A DNA stretch of 64,000 nt from contig NZ_BJKN01000001.1 of assembly GCF_006538365.1 (NCBI RefSeq), positions 1,030,821-1,094,820 on the forward strand, in the 5' to 3' direction. How positions within the stretch are numbered: position 1 is the stretch's first letter; each line of letters begins with the position of its first letter. Of the stretch, positions 12,061 to 20,256 are shown in pieces. Under the pieces are notes generated by a model, which saw only the letters and a list, made by a program, of their open reading frames with translations, did no database searches and was not told the origin of the DNA. The position numbers and the translations under genes were made by a program. Origin of the DNA: Moorella sp. E308F. Lineage in GTDB: Bacteria > Bacillota > DSM-521 > Neomoorellales > Neomoorellaceae.

Positions 12061-13457
12061 GGCTCTATAATAAAAAGTGTGGGAGGGGATAGGAAGAGAT
12101 AGAAGGACAGAGGAGAAGAGATTTTAGAAGTTAAAGGAGGAAAAAGAGGGGGGCACATCCAAATCAAATGTTAGCAAACAAAAACCCCATTAGGAAAGGA
12201 GTGCCCCCATGAATAAGAATAGCACGATCACCCTCAAGGGACAAGAGAATTTTGATAAAATACTCCAGTCCATTTTAGGAGAACGGCAGGAACGTAAAGA
12301 TATTGTGTTAAGGGTGACGCTAGAGCCGCCAGCATTATGCCCTGCATGTAACAAAGGCAAATTACATAAGCACGGCATTTTAAAGAAGAACCGGAAGCCC
12401 CAAGAAAGGAAAATTCGTCACGCTTTTTTATACGGGAGATGGATTTTTTTATCCTGGGTTCCTGTACGGTATAAGTGTTACCATTGTCATAAGACTTTTA
12501 CCCTTCGTCCTCCGAATACCATCCCCTGGGCCAGATTTACAAAACTAGGAGTGCAGACAGTAGTGTATTATGCCCAGAGGATGAGCTTTACCTATGCAGC
12601 CCGAATATTACACCTTACTCCTAATAGGGTTATAAGATTACTAGACAAGTATATCCAGTCCGGTCTTCCAGCAGATGATACTCAAGAGCCCATAGTCTTA
12701 ACCTTAGATGAACTGTCCTTTAGCGGGAATGATTATGTATGCGTAGTAGGGCGCCTGGAACCGGATAAGAGGCCTTTGACGATTTTGGGTGATGACAGGA
12801 AAGCAACTATAAAGGCTTACCTGGAGGGGCTCAAAAAAGCCGGGGTTAAAGTAGAAGCAGTAGTAATTGACATGAAAGACTCCTGGCGCAAGTTAATAAA
12901 AGCAATCTTTCCTTCAGCCAGGATAATAGTAGACCCTTTCCATGTAATTCAGGATGCCAACCGTCGCTTAAATGAAGCACGCAAGATAGAGCAAGAAGCA
13001 GGCAAGGAGAATATACCTCGCCTACCCTTGCTCAAGGCTAAAGAAAAACTTACTTCCAGACAACAACAGCAGCTAGAAGAAATTAAGAATAAATACCCGT
13101 CCCTCTATGAACTATACCAGCTAAAAGAAGATTTAAGACAAATCATAAAGATGGACCGGGTTGAAGAGGCAGAAATTGCCTTAAGCCGTTGGCTTATAAA
13201 TGCAGAATGCGCTGAAAATGTAGAGGGACGGGTATGGGCTCGTACTATTAAGTTCTGGAGGTCAGAAATATTAAACCTGGTTAGATACACCCAGCAAGGC
13301 CGCCGGTACACCAATGGTTATATAGAAGGCAAGAATACTTTAAGCAAAATGCTGAAACGATTAAGTTTTGGTTTTAGGAATCGTAATCATTTCATCAAGA
13401 AAATTTTCCTGGGATGTTGCCCTCAAAATTTAATCCCACAACTATTGACATAGAGCC
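12061..13457 (+). mobile_element. ISL3-family insertion sequence, 1397 bp
   Basis: The ends are imperfect inverted repeats of about 24 bp: left GGCTCTATAATAAAAAG, right (read inward) GGCTCTATGTCAATAG; both then continue to TGTGGGA. One transposase gene fills the interior, and its stop codon lies in the right repeat. The element is flanked by the perfect 9-bp direct repeat GGCGGCCCC. The length is typical of the family; the family usually makes 8-bp duplications, so one shared base may be chance. It appears complete and recently inserted. Confidence 0.88.
12209..13453 (+). CDS. ISL3-family transposase
   Basis: This 414-residue DDE transposase has an N-terminal zinc-finger-like region (CPACNKGKLHKHG ... 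CYHC, residues about 48-95), a helix-turn-helix-like stretch (RMSFTYAARILHLTPNRVIRLLDKY), and the acidic catalytic core: LTLDELSF (about 168), VVIDMKDSW with DPFHVIQDANRRLNEARK (about 225-265), and a C-terminal NGYIEGKNTLSKMLKR region supplying the glutamate. The gene has a good GGAAAGGAG site, no frameshift and lower GC than its neighbours. It is probably functional. Confidence 0.93.
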   Translation: MNKNSTITLKGQENFDKILQSILGERQERKDIVLRVTLEPPALCPACNKGKLHKHGILKKNRKPQERKIRHAFLYGRWIFLSWVPVRYKCYHCHKTFTLRPPNTIPWARFTKLGVQTVVYYAQRMSFTYAARILHLTPNRVIRLLDKYIQSGLPADDTQEPIVLTLDELSFSGNDYVCVVGRLEPDKRPLTILGDDRKATIKAYLEGLKKAGVKVEAVVIDMKDSWRKLIKAIFPSARIIVDPFHVIQDANRRLNEARKIEQEAGKENIPRLPLLKAKEKLTSRQQQQLEEIKNKYPSLYELYQLKEDLRQIIKMDRVEEAEIALSRWLINAECAENVEGRVWARTIKFWRSEILNLVRYTQQGRRYTNGYIEGKNTLSKMLKRLSFGFRNRNHFIKKIFLGCCPQNLIPQLLT

Positions 13458-13466
13458 GGCGGCCCC
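13458..13466. repeat. Right copy of 9-bp target duplication
   Basis: GGCGGCCCC follows the right IS end and matches 12052-12060 exactly. Confidence 0.85.
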
Positions 13467-13527
13467 TTGACGTTACCCCTGTTTGGTGTGTTATAATAAA
13501 GCAGGCGGGAAAGCAGGAGTGACATCG

Positions 13528-13995
13528 ATGGGCCGCCAGGTAAAAATTGTGACGGACAACCGTCGCGCCCGTCACGATTATTTTATCTTAGAGACCTATG
13601 AAGCCGGTATTGCCCTTACCGGTACGGAGGTTAAATCTCTGCGTAGCGGCAAGGCCAATATCAAAGATAGCTACGCCCGTGTCGAAAATGGCGAACTGAT
13701 TCTCCATGATATGCACATTAGCCCCTATGAACAGGGGAACCGCTTTAACCACGAACCGCGCCGGCCGCGGCGCCTGCTCATGCACCGTTACGAGATTCAG
13801 CGCCTGTACGGCAAGATCAGGGAAAAGGGCTTGACCCTGATACCGTTAAAGGTGTATTTTAATGAACGCGGCCGGGCCAAGGTTGAGCTGGCCCTGGCCA
13901 AAGGTAAGCGCCTCTACGATAAAAGGGAAGCTATCGCCGCCCGCGATGCCCAGCGGGAAATCGCTAAAGCCTTCCGCGAACGGCAGAAGTTTTAA
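13528..13995 (+). CDS. smpB: SsrA-binding protein SmpB
   Basis: SmpB binds tmRNA and is essential for rescuing stalled ribosomes by trans-translation. The ATG at 13528, behind GCAGGAGTGA, gives 155 residues, the normal length, beginning [19 protein letters not shown]; the frame is open upstream but unrelated. Signature segments [24 protein letters not shown] and [16 protein letters not shown] are present, and the tail [17 protein letters not shown] is the basic helix that enters the mRNA channel. It ends 3 bases before its RNA partner. Confidence 0.97.
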   Translation: MGRQVKIVTDNRRARHDYFILETYEAGIALTGTEVKSLRSGKANIKDSYARVENGELILHDMHISPYEQGNRFNHEPRRPRRLLMHRYEIQRLYGKIREKGLTLIPLKVYFNERGRAKVELALAKGKRLYDKREAIAARDAQREIAKAFRERQKF

Positions 13996-13998
13996 CGG

Positions 13999-14355
13999 GG
14001 GGGCGTAATGGTTTCGACGAGGGTAGCATTGGCAGTAGTAGCCAGGCGAGATCCCACCTGCTCGTTAAACGGTGGAAAGGCTATAAGTGCCGAAGATAAT
14101 TTAGCTCTGGCTGCTTAATTTAAAGCAGCCCATCCGCCTGGTCCCGGCCTGCGGGGACCAGTGCCGGGTGTCAAATTTAGCAGGCTACCGGCAGGGCCCC
14201 GGCCTGGGGGCCTCAAGGGAAATCCTAATCAGGCTGGCCTGAGGGCATCCGGTTTCCGGGAGGCCCGATGGCGAGATGTAAAACGGAAACTATCCTGGTA
14301 GAAGCTACTGTGGGTGCACCTTCGGACGGGGGTTCGACTCCCCCCGCCTCCACCA
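13999..14355 (+). ncRNA. ssrA: tmRNA (ssrA)
   Basis: This 357-base transfer-messenger RNA begins GGGGGCGTAATGGTTTCGAC and ends with GGGGGTTCGACTCCCCC followed by CGCCTCCACCA. The 5' GGGGGCG pairs with 3' CGCCTCC to make the acceptor stem, CCA is encoded, and the T-arm GGTTCGA is present. The tag frame is at 14089-14118 and encodes AEDNLALAA then TAA, ending in the usual LAA-type degron. Its 3' end abuts a serine recombinase gene on the opposite strand, making ssrA the attachment site of the element to the right; the RNA remains intact. Confidence 0.96.
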
Positions 14356-15842
14356 GTGAAATCCACAATTTTTAAGATCACGTCAATGTGGTCTTCATAG
14401 ACGATAACCTTATCGACGTAGGTAGAAATGATTGCCTTGCAGGCTTGCAGGTCTCCGGAAAGGATGACCTGCTTATCTTTTTCCAGGTAGGCTTTTATCA
14501 TATCCTCGTTTAGCTCGACAACATTAGCACGCTGAATTTCATTTATGGCAACCTGTAACCTGGCTTTTTCTTCTTCCAGTTTTGCCAGGGTTTCCTTCAT
14601 AGTCGGGCTGTAGAGGCCGTCGGCTATGGCGTTTACTATATTACTGATTTTCTTTTCCACTTCTGAGATTTGTTGCCTGGTATAATCTAGTTCCTTAGAA
14701 TTTCTTTCCAGGCGTTGTTTATTAGCCTCATTCAGCTTCTTAACAAGTATGGATATTCCTTCATCGCTAAAAATAACCCTTATTAATTCATTCAAGACAT
14801 ATTGCTCCAGGTATTCCTTATTGATGGACTTCGCATGGCAAGTCTTGAGGCGTTTCCGGTTATTGCACTCGTAAGCGACATAAATATCCTTATTGCGCCC
14901 GGCCCGCCGGCGATTCCCGATCATCGGGCCGCCGCAAGCGCCGCACCAGACAAGACCGGTAAGCAAATAGACCTCCTTTGCTTTGGCTGCTCCAGGCGCA
15001 TGCTTTCTCCTATCCATCATTTTTTGCACCTCCCGGAAAGTTGAAGGGTCGATAATGGCCGGCAATCCCCCGGGGATCCGGATAATTTCTTCGTCATCTT
15101 TGGATTTATGGTTGTTGCGTTTACCGCCGGTTTTACTGGCGGCCCGGTTGAATACAAATACTCCGGTATATTTCTCGTTGCGGAGAATTTCATAAAGGGA
15201 TGTTTTAACAAACTGGCTGCCCAGCTTGGTTCTGTAACCATGGCTATTAAGGTAATCAGCAATCTCTTTATAGCTGCATCCTTGGAGATACATGGAAAAG
15301 ATTATGCGGACAGCTTCCGCTTCGCGCTCGTTGATGATATATTTGTTAGAACCGGGTTCTATATCATAACCCAGGGGAGGTTTACCTCCCGTATGTCTGC
15401 ATTGGAAGGCCGTTTCCCGCATGCCTTTCATGACTTCGCGGCCCAGGTTTTTGCTGTAGTATTCGGCCATGGCTTCGAGCATGGCTTCCAGGATGACACT
15501 CTCAGGGCTATCATCCAGGGGTTGGGTTACGGCGATAAGCCTGATGCCTTTGGAAGCTAGCTTATGACGGTAAATAGCGCTATCATAGCGGTTACGGGCA
15601 AACCTGTCGAGTTTATGGACGTAAACATAGTCTACCTGAAGACAGCCGGAGGTTACTTCCTCAATCATGCGTAAGAATTCAGGGCGGTCGTCGGTGGTGG
15701 CTGATCGAGCTTCGTCTATGTACTCCCGGACGATAATAACCCCATGTTTTTCGGCATAATCGTGAATGGCGCGAAGTTGGGCGGTAATGCTTTCTTCCCG
15801 CTGGTTGTCTGAAGAAAATCTTGCGTATGCAACAGCTTTCAT
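14229..15842 (-). CDS. Large serine recombinase (integrase of the element)
   Basis: This 537-residue site-specific recombinase presumably integrates and excises the element at ssrA. The start MKAVAYARFSSDNQREES (15842) follows a CAGGAG site and carries the catalytic serine near residue 10; VHKLDRFARNRYDSA is the second resolvase motif. A recombinase domain, a four-cysteine zinc ribbon (LVWCGACGGPM ... YECNNRKRLKTC, about 300-350) and a coiled-coil region (390-450) follow. The last 42 codons (GGGGGSRTPVRR onward) lie inside antisense ssrA, so the present C-terminus comes from the host attachment site and would differ in the excised form. Confidence 0.93.
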   Translation of the reverse strand: MKAVAYARFSSDNQREESITAQLRAIHDYAEKHGVIIVREYIDEARSATTDDRPEFLRMIEEVTSGCLQVDYVYVHKLDRFARNRYDSAIYRHKLASKGIRLIAVTQPLDDSPESVILEAMLEAMAEYYSKNLGREVMKGMRETAFQCRHTGGKPPLGYDIEPGSNKYIINEREAEAVRIIFSMYLQGCSYKEIADYLNSHGYRTKLGSQFVKTSLYEILRNEKYTGVFVFNRAASKTGGKRNNHKSKDDEEIIRIPGGLPAIIDPSTFREVQKMMDRRKHAPGAAKAKEVYLLTGLVWCGACGGPMIGNRRRAGRNKDIYVAYECNNRKRLKTCHAKSINKEYLEQYVLNELIRVIFSDEGISILVKKLNEANKQRLERNSKELDYTRQQISEVEKKISNIVNAIADGLYSPTMKETLAKLEEEKARLQVAINEIQRANVVELNEDMIKAYLEKDKQVILSGDLQACKAIISTYVDKVIVYEDHIDVILKIVDFTGGGGGSRTPVRRCTHSSFYQDSFRFTSRHRASRKPDALRPA

Positions 15843-15967
15843 AGGTTTTCGCTCCTGGGGCTTATTTGAACGCATTTTTATAGCTTATTTCAAGGATTTG
15901 GCATCATAACCTCTATGAGTAGGCTTAAAGAAAAGGCGATGAAGCCTAAGGTTCACAAGTTTTCCTT

Positions 15968-16336
15968 CTAATGTATTTTAGTAGATTGGTCTGCTGGCCA
16001 GAAAAAATGGCGTACATTGGGGTTTATCCCCGGCGGCACTTCCGTAACAGTAGAAGGGGCCTCAAATAATTTCAATAGTGCTGCTACCACCAGGTCTTTA
16101 ACCCTTCCATAGGGCGCGGAAACGCTTATGTGGTAGTAGAGAGAGCCGTCTTCCCTCATGGTTTTTGTGAAGCACACCCGTGTCCTTCCCGGAAACTCGC
16201 CCCAGTGCCTTGGAGCAGGCATTACTTCAGTGTTGGGGTCAAATATGTATTCATCCGCCGCCTTTTTCATGAGTTCCGCTGTTTTTTTGGCTGCGGCTAT
16301 ATCAAGCTCAGGATCGTAATGGTATTCCTTTTTCAT
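15968..16336 (-). CDS. Hypothetical protein of the regulator module
   Basis: This 122-residue soluble protein has no family that I recognise. It has a lysine/alanine-rich N-terminus (DPELDIAAAKKTAELMKKAADEY in two parts), then a beta-rich middle (RVCFTKTMREDGSLYYHISVS). Its start overlaps the stop of the ImmA-like gene by 4 bases (ATGA arrangement), so it is translationally coupled and probably belongs to the same operon on the minus strand. The arrangement suggests an accessory to the ImmA/repressor control of the element; that is inference. Confidence 0.7.
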   Translation of the reverse strand: MKKEYHYDPELDIAAAKKTAELMKKAADEYIFDPNTEVMPAPRHWGEFPGRTRVCFTKTMREDGSLYYHISVSAPYGRVKDLVVAALLKLFEAPSTVTEVPPGINPNVRHFFWPADQSTKIH

Positions 16337-17079
16337 AAAACCTCCGCCACCTTCATATTCAAATCCGCCCTGCCACCCACCAGTACCACCAGCATATATC
16401 CTTTTTGCATCCTGCTGGTATGTACGGCAAGCTCGTTATATACCCAGACCTTACGTTGGCTAGGCCTCATAAGGGTAAAAATTTCTCCCAAAAAATCGGC
16501 AAGCATTTCCCAGGTGTAATAGAAATCGTTGGTTGTGTAGCTGAAGGCAGGTTGTCCATCACGAAGTAGGATGCAGGCCGCCTTTTTATAGATCTCCAGT
16601 TCGATTACCCGCCGGGCGGCTGCCTCCAGGCTCACTTTGAAGGTAGTTTCCATGGCTTTTAGCAGGCTTAAGGGCGAACTTATCCGGCCAGCTAGCTCAA
16701 AAACGTGGAAAATGGGCATTAATGATTCCGTGGCGAATATATCGGCTTCGCAATGCTCGATAGGATCTTCGCCGTATATGTTCCCCGGGGAGTAAAAATG
16801 CAACCCGCCTTTATGGCCCAGGTAAATATGACCCAGTTCATGGACACTCGCAAAACGTTGCCGGGTTACGGGGTGGTTGGCGTTGGTAAGAATATGTATA
16901 TTTTCATACCACTCTTTATCAATTACCAGGGCGCTTACCTCGTCAGGTAATTCATGGCATTTATGAAATTCAACGGGCTTGTCCAGGCCGAGCAGTTTGA
17001 CAAATTCTTTTATGTTCAGCGGATACTGAGGCTGGTGGGTTTTGATCAGCAGCCTGGCTTTGGCTTCGGCTATGCTCAT
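16333..17079 (-). CDS. ImmA/IrrE-family metallopeptidase
   Basis: This 248-residue zinc protease has the motif SVHELGHIYLGH near residue 85 and a downstream glutamate in EHCEADIFATESLMP, the arrangement of the ImmA/IrrE (DUF955) family. Relatives cleave the cognate XRE repressor to induce ICEBs1-type elements and phages. The start MSIAEAKARLLIKTHQP has a GGGAGGG site upstream. An XRE repressor lies directly upstream on the same strand, supporting the derepression role here, though the actual substrate is inferred. Confidence 0.88.
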   Translation of the reverse strand: MSIAEAKARLLIKTHQPQYPLNIKEFVKLLGLDKPVEFHKCHELPDEVSALVIDKEWYENIHILTNANHPVTRQRFASVHELGHIYLGHKGGLHFYSPGNIYGEDPIEHCEADIFATESLMPIFHVFELAGRISSPLSLLKAMETTFKVSLEAAARRVIELEIYKKAACILLRDGQPAFSYTTNDFYYTWEMLADFLGEIFTLMRPSQRKVWVYNELAVHTSRMQKGYMLVVLVGGRADLNMKVAEVL

Positions 17080-17114
17080 AATGCCCTCCCAACAAGAGAA
17101 GTCGAAGAATGTCG

Positions 17115-17144
17115 AAAAAGAAAAGCTGCCATGTCCTGGCAGCT
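17115..17144 (-). terminator. Intrinsic terminator after the XRE repressor
   Basis: On the minus strand an 8-bp stem AGCTGCCA / TGGCAGCT with a 5-base loop is followed by TTTTCTTTTT. It overlaps the stop codon of the repressor and may attenuate read-through into the ImmA gene. Confidence 0.85.
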
Positions 17145-17547
17145 AATTCTTTTCCTGATTTTGCTTTTTCTTTCTTTCAAGGAACCTTTTTCGTTCAAGC
17201 TCTTCGATCCATTCCAGTTCACGCAGTACCTTCTCCCGTCCTTCAGGGGTCAGGCCGCTGAGGCGGGCAAAAAGGCGGGTGGCTTCGTCGTGCTGATTTT
17301 CTTTTTTACTACTGTAACTAATATAACCAGCAGCGGACATAATTTCTTCCGGTGTCATTTCCATAGCTTGAGCTAAAAGCTCTATAGTTCTCAAGGTTGG
17401 AGTGACAGGTTTTTTCGTTACAGGATCAAATCCATTTTCAAGTTTATCAATGTAAGCATGACTAAGCCCAGCTTTTTGGGCAAATTCACGTAATGATAGA
17501 CCATGTTTTTCTCGGTATTCCCTAATAATTTGACCTATAGAAGCCAC
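17143..17547 (-). CDS. XRE-family repressor
   Basis: This 134-residue DNA-binding protein has an N-terminal HTH (IGQIIREYREKHGLSLREFAQKAG ... HAYIDKLENG in two parts, residues 4-45), followed by AMEMTPEEIMSAAGY and a charged C-terminus (EELERKRFLERKKKQNQ). It lies divergent to a second HTH gene, with an ImmA protease gene downstream, exactly like the ImmR-ImmA switch of ICEBs1-type elements. It probably represses the rightward promoter at 17614-17642. The region is AT-rich relative to the backbone. Confidence 0.88.
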   Translation of the reverse strand: MASIGQIIREYREKHGLSLREFAQKAGLSHAYIDKLENGFDPVTKKPVTPTLRTIELLAQAMEMTPEEIMSAAGYISYSSKKENQHDEATRLFARLSGLTPEGREKVLRELEWIEELERKRFLERKKKQNQEKN

Positions 17548-17613
17548 AATAAAACCCCCTTGTCTATTATAGCATACATTATAAAAAAATTTTTTGTTAG
17601 GCGTATTTTATAG

Positions 17614-17642
17614 TTGACATCAAGCCAACAGAGCTATATACT
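17614..17642 (+). promoter_or_regulatory. Strong rightward promoter in the divergent control region
   Basis: TTGACA (17614-17619) and TATACT (17637-17642) are spaced by exactly 17 bases. TTAGGC (17597-17602) and GCCTAA (17663-17668) flank it as an inverted pair and are candidate operator half-sites. The leftward promoter is less clear; TATAAT read on the minus strand occurs just upstream of the repressor gene. Confidence 0.72.
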
Positions 17643-17699
17643 TATTACTGTAAACAAAAGTAGCCTAAAGTATACTATAGATTACATGGTGAGAGCAAA

Positions 17700-17924
17700 A
17701 TGAAAAATAGAATCGCTGAATTCCGCCAGAAAATAGGGTTATCTCAAACTCAACTTGCAAAGGAAGCTAAAATTACTCGACCTTATTTATCGGATATTGA
17801 AAGAGGTATTAAGTCGCCAACAGTTGATGTAGCAAAACGTCTTTGTCAGGTGTTAGGGACTAACTTTGAAATTCTTTTTTGTTGTCATGATGTAAACGAT
17901 AGTGAACAAATTAAGCTCATCTAA
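17700..17924 (+). CDS. Small XRE-family (Cro-like) regulator
   Basis: This 74-residue protein is almost entirely an HTH_XRE domain: IAEFRQKIGLSQTQLAKEA, then ITRPYLSDIERGIKSPTVDVAKRL, with a short C-terminal extension containing CCHD. It is divergent from the repressor gene and begins about 55 bases after the strong TTGACA/TATACT promoter. By analogy with lambda-type and ICE switches it may act as Cro or an excision activator. The codons are AT-rich. Confidence 0.85.
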   Translation: MKNRIAEFRQKIGLSQTQLAKEAKITRPYLSDIERGIKSPTVDVAKRLCQVLGTNFEILFCCHDVNDSEQIKLI

Positions 17925-18099
17925 CATTATTAAGGTAGTAGGCCAATGCTAACATAATGCAACATCCATTAATGAGAGCTTATGTCGGTGAGTCGGAAGG
18001 TTATTAGCCTGGCTCCTAGTAGATAAATTTGCCCGGCATTAACACCCTATCTTAAAACTAATGGCAAGAAAAATAAAAGCCTCAGGGGGAGGGTAAAAA

Positions 18100-18321
18100 G
18101 TGTTTCTGGTGGATGGCCAAGAAAAAGTTTACCTCCTCAAAGTAACAGGAAAAAGGGAAAAAGAAAAACCGGTTACAGTAAACAGGGAAATCATTGGAGA
18201 ACTACCCCCTGATCCAAACTATTGGGATGCGGCAGCAAATTTCCTTTTAAAACGCATGGAAGCTGATGGGTGGCTGCCGCTGCCGGACCACAAATCCTTA
18301 AAAGGAACTATCACCAGTTAA
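18100..18321 (+). CDS. Hypothetical small protein
   Basis: This 73-residue protein, starting at a GTG behind GGGGGAGGGTAAAAA, has a beta-rich N-terminus (MFLVDGQEKVYLLKVTGKR) and a helical C-terminal half (WDAAANFLLKRMEADGWLPLPD). No family is recognised. Its leader is nearly the same as that of the next gene at 18406 (CAGGG.GAGG.TAAAAAGTG), which hints at duplicated expression signals. Confidence 0.6.
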   Translation: MFLVDGQEKVYLLKVTGKREKEKPVTVNREIIGELPPDPNYWDAAANFLLKRMEADGWLPLPDHKSLKGTITS

Positions 18322-18405
18322 TACAGAGGCAATGTATTTATATTCTCCATTTCGAGTTCCATATCCTTCCAAAAGAAATTAAAGACTCCAGGGAGAGGAT
18401 AAAAA

Positions 18406-19146
18406 GTGCCGGAACAATCCTATATAGCCGCAGTGTGCCCATCAGAAGATAAAATCCAGAGAAAAAACCGCACACCCAACGCGGAAAGGATGTGGCGGAA
18501 GCGCCATGGGTTACCTCCCGTAAGAGGTCAAGGCAAGCGCGGACCTGGCAAAGCTCCTAGAGTGGACCGGCAGGAGGTAGCCAGGGCGGTGGCCAGGGCG
18601 ATAGTAAATAATCCCTTAGCTACCACTAAAGTCCTGGCCGAACTTGCAGGCCTGATCAGGGAAGAAGCAGGCGAAAATGACCGAAAGGCTGCCGCTGAAC
18701 GGGTGCGCCAGGCATTGAAGGACCTGCAGAAAATGCCAGGGCTGGCCGGGGATGAAGCCCAGGCTGAAGCTGTCCGGCAGGCATTTATGAAGCGCGAGGA
18801 AGAAAAAGAAAGGCGGCGACAGGAGCGGAAAAGAGTACAAGTGAACAATGAAGAAGAGGCTGCCATGTTAGCCTGGCTGCAGTACCAGCAGGCCGTAAAT
18901 GCCGCAGAGATGTCGGCCAGGAGGGTGCAGGTGGGCGGCGGGGACTGGTTGAAGTGGGCTGGCAGCGCATATGAACTTGACAGTAACCGCAATAAATACA
19001 TATGCACACTGGAGCCGACAAGTCGGCCGGCGGACCTGCCGTTAATGATATCAACACTGGGTAATATACCTGCCACCAGCGGGTTCAAGAAAGGCAAGGG
19101 CGGCGGTAAAAAAGCCGTAGGATTTCCCACTCAAAATGGACTCTAG
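18406..19146 (+). CDS. Hypothetical basic, helical protein
   Basis: This 246-residue protein starts at a GTG with GGGAGAGGATAAAAA upstream. The N-terminus is basic (NAERMWRKRHGLPPVRGQGKRGPGK), the middle is a long charged helix with runs of E, K and R (AFMKREEEKERRRQERKRVQ), and the C-terminus is glycine/lysine-rich. It may be a nucleic-acid-binding accessory factor, but I recognise no family. A hairpin terminator overlaps its stop codon. The position after the regulators suggests an early gene of the element. Confidence 0.65.
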   Translation: MPEQSYIAAVCPSEDKIQRKNRTPNAERMWRKRHGLPPVRGQGKRGPGKAPRVDRQEVARAVARAIVNNPLATTKVLAELAGLIREEAGENDRKAAAERVRQALKDLQKMPGLAGDEAQAEAVRQAFMKREEEKERRRQERKRVQVNNEEEAAMLAWLQYQQAVNAAEMSARRVQVGGGDWLKWAGSAYELDSNRNKYICTLEPTSRPADLPLMISTLGNIPATSGFKKGKGGGKKAVGFPTQNGL

Positions 19147-19168
19147 CATATTGCTAGAGTTGTTTTTT
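19141..19168 (+). terminator. Intrinsic terminator
   Basis: CTCTAGCA / TGCTAGAG, an 8-bp perfect stem with a 3-base loop, is followed by TTGTTTTTT. It ends the transcript of the 18406 gene. Confidence 0.85.
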
Positions 19169-19222
19169 GGGGCTGACATGAATGGGTCCAGCTTTATTAG
19201 TTATAAGATGGGCGGGAGGTTT

Positions 19223-19504
19223 ATGAGGTTTAAAGCTGTGATAAGTTTATTAAAACACATTTGGGATTTTCCACCACCTGGGATGTATTATAAAAATGAC
19301 TCTAAGAGGGATTTGGGGCTGCGATATGCTTCCAGGTTTATTCTTACTTCGATTACAGGTACGATGCTTGGCGCGTTTGTGGCTTGGCTTCCCGGGTTGG
19401 GTACAACCAATCGTTTTTTAGTCGGCTGTATAGTCCTTTTAACTTGGGTTTCTATATATTTCATTTATTGGTTATGGGAAAATGACCAACGCGATGGAGA
19501 TTAA
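19223..19504 (+). CDS. Small membrane protein
   Basis: This 93-residue protein has two predicted membrane helices, about residues 38-60 (FILTSITGTMLGAFVAWLPG) and 66-86 (FLVGCIVLLTWVSIYFIYWL), and an acidic tail. The ATG at 19223 has GGGAGG 3 bases upstream, which is close; an ATG at 19178 is an alternative with a weak site. The reading frame also extends back into the preceding terminator, which I exclude. No family is recognised. It converges on the minus-strand membrane gene at 19526. Confidence 0.5.
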   Translation: MRFKAVISLLKHIWDFPPPGMYYKNDSKRDLGLRYASRFILTSITGTMLGAFVAWLPGLGTTNRFLVGCIVLLTWVSIYFIYWLWENDQRDGD

Positions 19505-19525
19505 TATACTTTGGAAGAAGGGGAG

Positions 19526-20119
19526 CTATAAGTTTTCAGTTTTTTTAATGGGCACTGGATCTACAATTTTAATCTCCATAGGTTTAGGAATAGGGCTTGG
19601 AGTTATTAGCTCATCCAAGATCACCTGGATTAGAAGTACTGCGCTCACAATGGCAGGAAGGATAACAAATAACATAAGGAAAACAAAAGGGAGGCGGCTG
19701 GAAAAGACCTTAAATAGCAGCGCAACCTGTATTTCTCCGCCGAGAAAATAGATTAGAGATACCGATACCCACATCCAAGAAAAACCATATAGGATGATAT
19801 CGTTAATTGTCCGATAATGCCATCCAGGGGGGAGCGTCACGTTAATCTGATACCGTTCCAGGAAAATTCCTGCTAATTCTAGCATCCAGCAGCAGAGGGT
19901 GAGAATACCTCCTATCATACCGTATATGGCTGTAGCGAGAGTAATAACTTTTAGTATATTTAGGGCAACGGGAATTGAACCCTGAATGGGGGCCAAAGCT
20001 GCTGTGAACGAATCTGGATCGAAGTGCCTGGTAATTATAAGAACCATTATAACCAGTAAAATTCTGGGGGGATATTTAAGGAGATTAAAGATTTCTTTAA
20101 AAATCGAGCCTATATCCAT
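19526..20119 (-). CDS. Polytopic membrane protein, unknown
   Basis: This 197-residue protein has about four hydrophobic segments: ILLVIMVLIITRHF, ILKVITLATAIYGMIGGILT with CCWMLELAGIFL, ILYGFSWMWVSVSLIYFLGG, and FVFLMLFVILPAIVSAVLL. The start ATG at 20119 has a good GGAAAGGAGA site. It is on the opposite strand to the flanking transfer genes. No family is assigned. The hydrophobic pattern and ribosome site favour it over the overlapping plus-strand frame. Confidence 0.68.
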   Translation of the reverse strand: MDIGSIFKEIFNLLKYPPRILLVIMVLIITRHFDPDSFTAALAPIQGSIPVALNILKVITLATAIYGMIGGILTLCCWMLELAGIFLERYQINVTLPPGWHYRTINDIILYGFSWMWVSVSLIYFLGGEIQVALLFKVFSSRLPFVFLMLFVILPAIVSAVLLIQVILDELITPSPIPKPMEIKIVDPVPIKKTENL

Positions 20120-20256
20120 CTGTCAGGTCTCCTTTCCATGTAACCTGCAACCGGCTTTTATTGAGGAGGTTTGTAGCAGGGGTTTTCTTTTGTATATTCG
20201 TTTTTTATATCTATTTTCCCTTTCTCGTTACCCCAATGTCCACGGAGGTTTTCTTT

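Noticed and set aside
14229..14355. Conserved-looking GGGGGSRTPVRR tail as a protein domain
   Set aside because: It is the antisense translation of the tmRNA 3' end, a by-product of integration at ssrA, not a functional domain.
19482..19751. Plus-strand 89-codon frame
   Set aside because: It overlaps the minus-strand membrane gene at 19526, which has a better ribosome site and a consistent membrane-protein pattern.
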